DNA of 64,000 nt from Symbiodinium natans. Taxonomy: Eukaryota; Sar; Dinophyceae; Suessiales; Symbiodiniaceae. This document shows, piece by piece, positions 23,100 through 32,816 of this stretch (positions are counted from its first letter, which is position 1; every line of letters begins with the position of its first letter). A program made the position numbers and the translations under genes. The DNA is taken from positions 209,501 through 273,500 of the forward strand of contig CAJNDS010002706.1 of the NCBI GenBank assembly GCA_905221605.1, read 5' to 3'. A model generated the notes under the pieces. That model was given only the letters and a program-made list of their open reading frames with translations. It searched no databases and was not told the DNA's origin.

Positions 23100-23800
23100 T
23101 CCCATCGTACTGTGTGTTTCAGCATGTTCCCCCATATCGTTTTTGTCTCACGCCGACGTCCGAACGGGAGCCGGGCGCGGAAACAGAAGCAGAAGTGCAG
23201 AAGAAGATGCAAAAGAAGCAGAAGAAGAAAGGAAGAGGAAGTGAGAAAGAGAGGGTTGGGGGTGGTTGGGGACACAATGTTTCAGTGAGCGGTGGGACCG
23301 AGCAGGTCCAGGTGTACTGAATATCAGTAAGCCAGAAAATCAGTACATTCCGCGCGGCCAACAGGAAGCTCCCTCTGTTCGCCTCGTGGGTCCTGGGTGC
23401 TGGAAGGTTTGGCTTTTCGGGGAAAAGGGGGGAGTCTCGTGCGGTTAATTCATGGGCTGGACATTGTTCCGAACCAACCAGACAGAAATGCATGTCTTTC
23501 CGCGCAGCCCGACTTTTCCCTCAATGTAGCCCGACTTTCTTTCCTCAATGTTGGGAGAACACAACACCCCAAGGAGGGAAAGTTGAACCGTTGCCGCCAG
23601 TGGGGGGAACATCCACTAGGTCACTGCGTCCTCTGGGGGGCTACTGGGGTAGGATATCCGCCCCCTGGTCAGTGCTCTCAACGCAGCGCATGCGGCTGCA
23701 GTGCAGAAGGAGCCTAGTGCAATATCCGCCGCTCCTCCGTCGAACGTCGTCACGACAACGTGGGGGTGCGCTGAAGCGCGGAGGCTTCGTCCTTCATGCC
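23100..23800. other. Stretch without a supported gene
   Basis: Contains another GAA-rich piece at about 23190-23245 and G-rich words near 23590-23660. Frames are repeat-derived or featureless. Confidence 0.4.
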
Positions 23801-23804
23801 CCAA

Positions 23805-24045
23805 GAAAGAAAGCAAGAAAGAAAGAAAGAAGAAAAGAAAGAAAAAACAAAAAAGGAAAGAAAGAAGGAAAGAAAGGAAGAAAGAAAGAAAGTAAGAGAA
23901 AGATAAAGAAAGGCAAGTAAAGAGAAAGAGAAAGATCACTAGAGAACTCGCGTGACGAGCCTGCCTCGGCGCAGCCCCTCGGAAGCTCGCTGGAATGGAA
24001 GGAAGGAAAGGAGGGAGGTAGGGAGGGAGAGAGGGAGGGAATGAG
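23805..24045 (+). repeat. AAAG and GGGA purine microsatellites
   Basis: An AAAG-type repeat at 23805-23935 is followed by GGAA/GGGA words at 23995-24050. The Lys-Arg-Glu and Phe-Leu-Ser frames over it are repeat translations. Confidence 0.9.
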
Positions 24046-24778
24046 AGAAGTAAGTTTCCGAAATGGAAAAGTAGCCAGACCAGACCGTTGCAGGACAACC
24101 AGCAGTGGAGGTTATCCCAAGGACCTCGGGAGTTGATGTGATGAGTGTGATTCAGTGTCCCATGCAGGAAGTGCAATGTGTTTTGTGAAAGTGGAGGAAC
24201 CGCTCGAGAGTGTCATCAACCTAACCGCCTTGGCAGAGCGTTCTCGCGAGGTGGAGGGAAGCGCTTGAGATGGTGGACCAGTAGGGTAATCTTGGCCTGT
24301 CCTTTCAGGCACCGTTGACTCCCGGGAGCAGAAATGCAAGATCCCAGGCCGAGATGCGCCAACTTTACTCTGATGGCCTTGAGTGCCTTCATGTGCCTTG
24401 GCAGGACAGCCCAGGCTCGAAACGTTCCTGCGCGTTCAAGGTGCTTTCCCACACCAACCACTTCAAGCTTTGCACAGTGGGAAGGAGGGAGAGGTGGGCG
24501 GGGGGCAAACGAGGGGCCTGGCCTTGACATGCGGGTGCACTGGCTCGGAATGAGTGGGGGCTTCTCAGGAATCCAGAAAAGAACATGTCAACATGTCAAC
24601 AAATGAGCCGATCTGAACCGACAAGCATGACTGGCCCGTTCGAGCCACATCTTTGACCAGCCAATCCCAATCTTCGCCAACAGATGATTGTAGGGCTTGT
24701 TTCGCAGTGTCTCCCTTTGCGTGAGCAAGAGCTTAAGATCTTCAAGGCTTCGCTGTATCCTACATTCAAGGAAGGAAC

Positions 24779-25934
24779 ATGATTCAGCATGACGTCATGA
24801 AGCAGCTGCTTCGCAGAGCGAGCCGCCATGCACTCCGGCCGTTGCAGCCTCACGAGCCCTCGGCGCCGGCACTCTCTGCGCTTCGGCCAGGTAGGGGAAG
24901 TGGCAGCAGGATCTGCAGGCCACCGGCACCCTTGTGGCCGAGCAGCTTCGGGCCCCTGCCTCCTCACGTAGCCTGGTACAGATCTGGTCATGTGAGCAAT
25001 GGCATCCGCGCTTTCGCTTCCACAAGGAACCAGACCCACTACCAAGTTCTGGGCGTGTCCTCTTCAGCATCACAGGCAGAGATCAAGAAGGCTTATCTTG
25101 GCGAAGCCAAGAAGTGCCATCCGGATCTCAACCCGTCCAAGGACGCAACGCTGAAGTTTCAAAAGCTGGCCGAGGCTTACCAGGTGCTGGGCGACCCGGA
25201 CCAGCGACAGGCCTACGACCACTTCCTACGCTCGGGCGGGCAGACGTCGAGCTTCAGTGGAGCCAGGCGTTCGCCAAGCCAGGGGGCCCCACCGCCGCCG
25301 AATGTGGACTTGGACCCCTTCGAGCTCTTCCGTGCCGTGCTGGAGGCGGGAAGGCAAGTATGGGAGTGTGGCAGGTGTTTCAAGTGTATGTCAAGTGATG
25401 GCAAGTGTGCAGCAGTGTGGGTGCTGGGGAGACTTGTGTGGGTCCTTCTAAGGAGCTGGGATCAGAGCGTCTGATGGAACGCGTGCGCATAGTTCAGAAG
25501 GAGGCCGTCGAAGCCGGAACTGCTGCACAGGCCGGGGACTTCTCCCCTGCCAAGGCCTTCGTTTGGAAGCACAAGAGCCTCGCAGCAGCCGTGCTCTTGC
25601 CCCTGGGAGTTATCCTGCGTTTTCCGGGGCTCATTGGTATGGCGCTGCGGATGTTGGGCTTGGTGGCTGCCGCCACATTGCAGAACCCAGCCATGCGAGA
25701 GATGTTTGCGCGATGGACTTGGCTTCAGTGGGATACTGAGACTCCCAACTTGGGTCTGATCAAGCCGTTTGTGCACATGTTTGCACATGTTTGCACATGT
25801 TTGTTTGCACATTTGTGCACTTTGCACGACACATGTTAAATATAAGATGAGACCTATGCCCGCACGATCCCACAGTCGGTCTACGCTGGCCACGGCCCTG
25901 CACCAGGTGGCGCTTGCTGGTTCAGCGTGCATCT
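24779..25934 (+). CDS. J-domain (DnaJ-like) protein, probably mitochondrial
   Basis: ATG at 24779 opens exon 1 (24779-25357, GTATGG donor), and exon 2 starts at 25498 in phase 0. J-domain proteins stimulate the ATPase of Hsp70. The domain covers about residues 87-151: HYQVLGVSSSASQAEIKKAY, the invariant His-Pro-Asp at 114-116 (KKCHPDLNPS), then KFQKLAEAYQVLGDPDQRQA. The first 80 residues are Arg/Ala/Ser-rich and end RAFAS, which fits a mitochondrial presequence. Exon 2 encodes a hydrophobic region, LAAAVLLPLGVILRF onward, probably one or two membrane helices. That would make this a membrane-anchored type III J protein. The 3' end is open: the frame runs into a TTTGCACATG repeat, and a terminal exon ending at 25934 is possible. 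The named domain is secure. The organelle is inferred. Confidence 0.85.
25772..25820 (+). repeat. TTTGCACATG tandem words
   Basis: Three to four imperfect copies of a 10-bp word lie just past the coding part of J-protein exon 2, so probably in its next intron. Confidence 0.8.
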
Positions 25935-26403
25935 AGGCGGGCCCACGAGAAGAAGCGGTGAGAGAAAGTAGGAGTACTACTTGTAGGTTTAGTTGGGGGC
26001 CCATTTTCCATTCTGCGGGAATTCGGGGAAAATTGCAGTGACTCCCTTCACGTTGCAGACCTCGAGATGGTGCAAGGGGAGGAGAAACACATGCGTTACC
26101 ATATTTGTTACACTGGTCCTGGTTGGCCCCTCCCTGCCTCCAGAATATTCGCATGAAATCTAGATCAACCTTCAGTGGTCATCCTCATGCGATATCGGCA
26201 CTGGGCCACACCATGATTTCTGCGGATGCCCAGTGTCGTCTGTGCAACAAGTCTGCCTCCGGCGATGTTAAGATCGCAAGCTGTTTCGCCCTGGCATCTG
26301 TCACATGACTGCAAGTTTCGGATCAAGCCTCAGCCTTTCGCCACTTTGCGAAGTGGGCAGGGGGCCTTTCAGGTTGTGCCTGGCCTGATCAAGTAGTAGC
26401 ACC

Positions 26404-29400
26404 ATGTCTATGACTCTTGGCTCCACTAGTCAAGCTTCACAGACTCTTGGCGATCTCGCATCAGCCAACACTTGCCTGGGTGGACTGAGGAGAGGGACCT
26501 TGAAAAAGTTCTTCGCCGAAAAGGGCATAGGCTGCTGGGGGAGCCTGCAAATGTGCAGAAGCCAACCTATGTCAAGACGATACTAAGAGTTTCCCAAGCT
26601 ATTTTCCGGTCGCGGTTTGCCGTGGAGGTTACATAGCGCCGGATGATGGTAGCGAAGACGTGTTCATCCACTTTCAGTCGCTGATAAATGGTGGCACCTT
26701 GGTTATCAGTTCCAGTTTGTTTATTTGCAGCGTGCAAATGGAGGGCTTGTGTTGTGTGAGCGATGATTCAAAGATGCGCGTCCAAGCTTCCAGCACACAT
26801 GTGGTACTCATCAGCGATAGAAATGAGGCGCCTGTTACTGGTTCGTGTCCAGGAATTGAAGGGCCATGGCCTCCGTAGCTCCGCCGGCTCCGCCGGCTCC
26901 CTCGAGCCTTCTGCAGGTGAGTCTCGCGACTTCACGAATCCTGCACGAGGCTTCTTGCCCTGTTCGTCTAGTTCGTGCAAGCCAGGATCATCAGGATCCC
27001 CAAAATCGAGCTTCTGCAGAGTTGCTTGCGAAAGGTGCCTGTGCGATGATAATCGCCTCATTCATATCACAGCCTGCGCCACGACGATGTCGTCGCACAC
27101 AGCGTCGGGTACGTGAACGTGGCCGTGGGTTCAGCATTCCAGGTGGGAAGCCGATCTGGACCACAGGTCTCAAACCAGTGCCCGTGCCAAGCGGCTTGCG
27201 GGCATGGCTGAGCAAGATCAACCCATCCATCCGGGAGGTCATCCATCGTATAGAGCAAAACTACGGGCACAAGGCTTGGATAGTTGGAGGCGCAGTGCGC
27301 GACGTACTGGCTGGCAATGAGCCGGCGGATGTGGACGTCGCGACCACAATGACTCCTACGATACTGCAGCAGGTTTTCCCCGATCCAATCATGGCGGGTG
27401 CTAAATATGGAGTTGTGACAGTGAAGCATAAGGGCTGTCTTGTGGAGTGTGCGCAACTCCGCAAACCACCAGATGGCACGGAGGGCGCACGTCAAGAGCA
27501 GGCCGAGCTAGCGGACAGCCTCTTGGAAGACTTGCAAGGCCGAGATTTCACGGTGAACGCCATGGCAGTGGACATGACCCGCGGGGTGATGTATGATCCT
27601 TTCGGTGGCCGAGAGGACGTGAAGGATCGATGTTTGCGAGCTGTGAGTCGGCCTGCTGTGCAGATGATGCGAAGGGACGGTCTGCGGGTTCTGCGCGCTT
27701 ACCGCTTTTGGGCAGCTTTCAGTGAGATCCCGTGGACTATGCATGATAGTTTAGCTGCTGCGCTGAGGGAAGAGGGTGGTCAGCTCTTAGCAAGTATTGC
27801 CAGACAAAGAATTCTGAGCGAGCTGAAGAAGATTCTCCACCGACCGAGAGGCTGGGAAGCCATGAAGCAGATGGTCGAGGATGGGGTGCTGACGGCTGTG
27901 CTGGGCCGTTCTTTGGAGCTGGAAGGCCCGCAAAAGGGTTGCACAGTTTGCCTTACCCTTAAGCCTTGAGCCTTAGCCTTAGCCCACGGTGAGATTCACA
28001 AGCTTGGGAGCCTCGGTTCCCGTAACTTGACGCTGTCAGTCCCAGAGGGAAAGCCCTGCACCTTTGAGAAGCGATGCCAGAACTTTTGAAGACTGGACAA
28101 CTGGCGGGAACATCTTGGGGGGTTGGGAGGTTCCGATGAGGGCTCGAGCCACGAAATGATGTATCTCGGGCGAAGTCGGTGTGCCACAGAAACCCGCCAA
28201 CACCCGGCCCCGTGTGGGTTGTTGTTTCTGTGATAATGATTGACTTTTTTGTGTGTGCACTGAACCCTGTGCCCTCGGTTTAGGGCTCAGGATTCGTTTG
28301 TGGAGTTGAAGTTGCAGCCCCTGCTCGGGAGGCGGGAGGTGACAAGACTTGGGAAACGATTGGCAAGCCTAGTTGAGACATGTTGAGACCCCCTTGCACC
28401 AAAGTATTTTATGCCAAGCAGGTTTAGATCTAGGGCCTAGGGCCTAGGGTTTGCGATTCGGGGCTTTGGGCTTTGCCGATCTGCGCGTGGGGAGTCTCGA
28501 CGAGTCCCTCGAAAAGTCGAAGCCATGTGGCACTCCAGCGGCCCCCTGCGGCGCATTTCCATCAGCTTTCAAGGGAGGTTCCAACGATGTCCAGAATGAA
28601 GAAGTTCGGGCCATCGTCCTTCACTGGACTTGGAGGATCGCAGATCGATGCCGCTGTTGTTCGGAAATCGCCGCGTCTCTCGAAAATGCCATGCCAGAGG
28701 CTTTACGAGCCTTTTTCCCCTTGCCCACTTCCCCTGGACGCGTTTTCGTCCCTCCTCCCCCACCCCCAACGTCTTTGCATGCTTTTCTGGCGGAACTCAT
28801 TCAACACGGAGACTCAAACTGGCATGTGCAAGAGTGTATGCGATGTGGTTTTACGAAAAGAACTTGACAAGATTTAGCAAACTGTGAAGCTCCTTTTTGA
28901 CAGCCAGCGCACAGGTCGGGAGCTGGGCGCTTTGAAGGTGCTCTTCATGCTGCCCGAGGTGGGAGCGCGCTTGGCACTCGAGAAGCCCAAGGAACTGGTG
29001 CTGGAGAGGCCCGGCCGGCCCGACCAGACTGCGCTTTTTCAGGACCCGCTCGCGCACCCTGTGCCGTCAGCGAGGCCGCAGCCCTTTGAGTATCTGGGCT
29101 CTCGGTTCTATGAGTTTCTCTCCCTGAAAATCCCTGAAACGTGAACCGCCGAAGGGATTCCAGCGTACCCAAAGCTCCTGAGCTGCTAAGCTGTTAAGCT
29201 TCGCTTAAGCCGCAAAAGCTTCGGACCGTAACTACCATCCCACATACGCCAGCAGAAGCACTAAATGATGAATGTGGTACGCAACAAGAAAAACTGGTGC
29301 AAGGAGCCGGGCAGCCCACAGTTTTCAAGAGCGAGCCACATCTCATCTCCCTGATTAATTTTAACGCTACGCGACCCGCCTCGGCCTGAGCTTCTGTAAC

Positions 29401-32400
29401 AAGGCAACCAGACCAGGGGTTGAAGGCCGGCAGGCAGGCGCAAGGTGAAAGGCTCTCCAAGCTCTCAAGCTTCAGGCAGGGGGGGCAGGACTTCTGGCAG
29501 GTGCGGCCCCCATGGCAGGCTGAAGTGCCCCCTGGTCCTGATGCACCGTCTGCTCCCGGACACTTGTCGGCGAGGGGGGGTACCCATTTCAGGCCAAAAA
29601 GTGCAAAATAAAGGGGTGCAAACCTGGTCCCGCTTGGGGAGGGGATGAGAGGTGGGGTGCCTGCTTTGTGCTACGCAGACACCTGCGGCCCAAGGCCTCG
29701 GCGGATGATACGAACGCGAACACAAGCACAACAGGGGGTGAGCTGCGCGAAGCATGTGCAGCGCGAAACATGTGCAGGGTCGCAGCTTGCAAGGTACTAC
29801 GTGGTGGTTGACTTTGAAGCCACATGCTGGGAAGGCGGCCAGGTTGCGATGCAGCAGGAGATCATCGAGTTCCCAGTGGTGCTTCTGCATGCTGCATCTG
29901 GGACATGCGCTGGTGAATTCCACAGCTTTGTCCGGCCCACTGTGCACAGCCAGCTTTCCAAGTACTGCCAACATCTGACGGGTATCTCCCAGTCCACTGT
30001 GGACACTGCTCCTTCCTTCGGAGACGTGGCAAAAGACTTCCTGTCTTGGCTCGAGGAAAAGACCTCACGAGCCAAGGTTGCCTGGGTGGCAGATGGCGAG
30101 TGGGACTTGGAGGACTGGTGTAAGAATAGAATAGCTCGAAGCATCCGTCACATAAAATTGAAACATTCTGAAATCCCTGAACGCTCCTTGCACCTCTGCT
30201 TGCATCGCTGACTTCCACCTTCCCGAACACACTGAGGAGATGTTGCCGGTTCAGTGGAGGCGGAGTTTCGGAGAAGGTCCGCTGCCCGTGCAGTGGAAGG
30301 AGTTCATCGATGTGCGGAAGGTCTTCGAGCAAGTCCACCCTGGGATGATTCCACCCGGCCGTGGCAAGATAAGGTTGATGTGCGAGTACCTGCGCATCCC
30401 GAACGTGGGGCGAGTGCACTCTGGCATCGCAGACACGCGCAACGTCGCTCGCATCCTGCTGATGCTGATGAGAGAGGGTGCCATCTGCCAACTCCGACCT
30501 GTTGTCACACTTCCGCTCCCTCGCCCCTTCCCCACTGCGAAGCGGCAGAAAGCCAAGAGGGAGTTGCCCAAAGTTCAGGTTTCTGAAGTCGAAGTCCGAC
30601 CTTTCGAGGAGGCCATGACTCTCGTTTTGGCGCAGGTGGAGGCGGAAGAGGCCAAGGAAATCATGAAGAAGCTTCACTTCAGCAAGGGAGAGCAAAGGTT
30701 CGTCTCCGAGCACGTGCTTTGTTTGGGAGAGCTCCCAGATGCTCAAGATGCCGGGGCCGTCCGCCGCTTCCTCGTCGCCTGTGGGGAGGAGTTTGTGCGT
30801 GTACACCTACGCCTGGAGCGAGCCTGGCTTTCGGGCTCCGAGTCCTCGGAGTCCTCGAGCTTTTCCTTGGAGCTGGAAGCATTGGAAGCCACGGAGCAAG
30901 CGGTAGAAGAACAGCTGAGGGATTCGGAGGCGTGGGCTCAGCTCCAGAAGCCGCTGGCAGATGGCCGGTGGATATCGGCAGAAACGGGCTTGGACTTAGA
31001 TTTGGTGGGGCCCATCAAGGAGTGGCTGTTTTACCATCAGGTCGATGAAAATCTGCAGTCCTTGGAGGCGGTGAGGGAAAGGCTCCAATCTCTGGAGTCT
31101 TGGGACATCGGGTCGGCGCCCGTCGTGGCATGGCCTCCAGACCGAACCAGCAAGGAGCTCCCAGCGAAAAGAGCTCGTGGTGTTGAAAGCCTCGCTCAGA
31201 AGAGCCTAGAATATAAATACTCAATGCCTGCAGTATGTGGCAACATAAACCCACTTGTGCCAAAATGTGACAAGACCTCCTGAACACCAACCTGCACCCC
31301 GTAACAAGGCTCTGAAGAGGAACAGCGGGCTGGTCCGAAGACCCCCCCCACTGCTTCATCAGAGAGGGAGGAACCTAGTCGAGCTCTAGGGTTCGAAAAC
31401 GCTATGCCAATTTTCAGCCAGGGGCCAGGCACCATTATTTGGCATGGTGGAGGCATGCTGAATTTCACAAGTATCCTTTTCCTGAGAAAGCCGAGGCAAA
31501 CGCAAGCAAGCCGGATTCCAGCAAGCTAAAGGTGAATGCTTAGCTAGCTAAAGGTGAATGCTTAACAAGCTCCTTTGCCCAATTCCTGACTCGTCTCTTG
31601 AACATGTAAACAATATGTAAACATATGCGAAAACGGCGCAAGCCTGCCTCTGAAAACATGGAACCCCCCTCCCGTGCAGTCGCTCGCAGTTCAGCGTTCA
31701 ACCAAGGAGAAGCCGACATGATCCCTGGGGCGAAGCTGAGCTACGACTTGGAGATTAATGACCGAAACGGCAAGACAAAGGCTGCCATCTTGCCAGGGCT
31801 CTATTTTAAGCTCTTGTGCCTGCTCTGCTTATCCTTGCGCTTGAGACTTCGCGACTGCATGGCGAGGCAGTTCGGGTCAAGGTGGAAGCCCCCGGTGACC
31901 CCAGCTTTTCGTGGAAGGGCGGTGGTGGCGGCGGCGGCGGCAAAGGACTGGGCAAATGGATGCAACTAGCGCAACTTGTCATTCGGCCCGTCGACATGCT
32001 CTGGCACTCTCAGCATGCTCAGCCTGTTATGTACTGTGGTCATGAGCTCTGTGCATTATCGTGCAACATTTTCAGATTGGCAGGAGGTTACGGCAAAGCT
32101 CCGGCAGGCCGTTCTATGCCGTTCAGTGCTCTTGCGTTTGTGCTTTTCGGAGTACGGAGTTGGGGTCTCGAAACCGCTCCCAGGCCGCAGCCACGGCACC
32201 GGCCCCTACGGCCAGTCCTACGGAGCGTCGCTTTTCCTCTCGGGCTCAGAAGGGCTCCTTTTGGGGCGTTTTGGGGCCTCACATGGGGGGATATTGCCTC
32301 GGCTCAGGAAGCTCAGGAAGCGGTAGGAAGCTCAAAGCCCCTTTGCAAGAGCTGTCAGGAGGCGGAGGTGGCTACGATGCTGCTTATTGGCAGCAGCTCA

Positions 32401-32429
32401 TGGCAACCATCACACAGGCAGCGCAGGCC
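26404..32429 (+). CDS. Cold-shock-domain, Gly-rich RNA-binding protein (split locus model)
   Basis: Cold-shock domains bind single-stranded RNA/DNA. Exon 26404-26530 (ATG in ACCATG) includes RRGTLKKFFAEKGIG, and its GC donor joins in phase to 26628-26682. There the frame reads YIAPDDGSEDVFIHFQS, covering RNP1-like KGIGYIAP and RNP2-like DVFIHF. The rest of the domain appears only 5 kb on: 31690-31780 gives AFNQGEADMIPGAKLSYDLE and NDRNGKTK, and 31867 onward gives AVRVKVEAPG, then a poly-Gly run. Joined (GA donor at 26683, GC donor at 31781, matching phases), the domain is 66 residues, the usual size. Later exons near 32084 (GYGKAPAGRS), 32190 (SHGTGPYGQSYGA) and 32360-32429 (GGGGGYDAAYWQQLMATITQ) form a Gly/Tyr-rich tail. 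The CCA/ERI1 gene lies inside the implied intron. Two separate, partly lost genes are the alternative. Confidence 0.55.
26866..31283 (+). CDS. tRNA CCA-adding enzyme with an internal ERI1-type exonuclease domain
   Basis: Exon 1 (26866-27937) holds the nucleotidyltransferase head. GGAVRD (141-146) and Asp155/Asp157 make the catalytic motif A, RDFTVNAMA is motif B, and RDGLR (270-274) is the EDxxR template motif with its Glu changed to Arg. QRILSELKKIL is the neck. A phase-matched exon (28915-29089) leads into the ERI1 exon at 29794. Its DEDDh residues are all present: VVVDFEATCW (29801-29830), ADGEWD with Asp at 30092-30094, and VHSGIADTRNVARI with His at 30417 and Asp at 30432. The last exon, to the TGA at 31281-31283, runs without a break from the exonuclease into the CCA body and tail: RPFEEAM, IMKKLHFSKGEQRFVS, LADGRWISAETGLDLDLVGP. 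An Arg/Ala-rich N-terminus suggests organelle import. A GTGAGT at 26917 may mark an extra intron. The intron at 30118-30265 is provisional. Confidence 0.85.
29362..29712 (+). repeat. Dispersed repeat, copy 2, inside the CCA/ERI1 gene
   Basis: Same block order as 16013-16275, with extra sequence near 29430-29560. It occupies the intron immediately before the first exonuclease exon (29794), ending about 80 bases from it. Confidence 0.7.
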
Positions 32430-32816
32430 CAGAGACCTTCGAGTTTTGCACGTTGCACCAGCTCCTCCACTCCATGCAAGGCAATGCAGGGCGGCGGATA
32501 TCAGGGAGGCCTGCTTCCGCAGTTGCCAACCAGCAGAAGCGTGCGCTGTCTCATGGTACCGGTTTCATCTCCCTGTGCCCCAAGCCCGGAACTCCAGTAA
32601 CTGGAAGTTCTTTGCCTTGAGTAGGTGGGGAAGATCGGGTTGGGATTGAGGGTGCTTCAAGGGGGCAAGGCCAGCGGAGATTGCAATAATGCCCGTCGAG
32701 ATACGTGTGCGTGATCGATATGCAATGGTTGCGACAGTCTGTAGTCTAGACTGCAGACACCCTTATCCATGTCCCCTAAGTACTCGAGAGCTTTCGTTTC
32801 AAATCGCTTCATGCAG

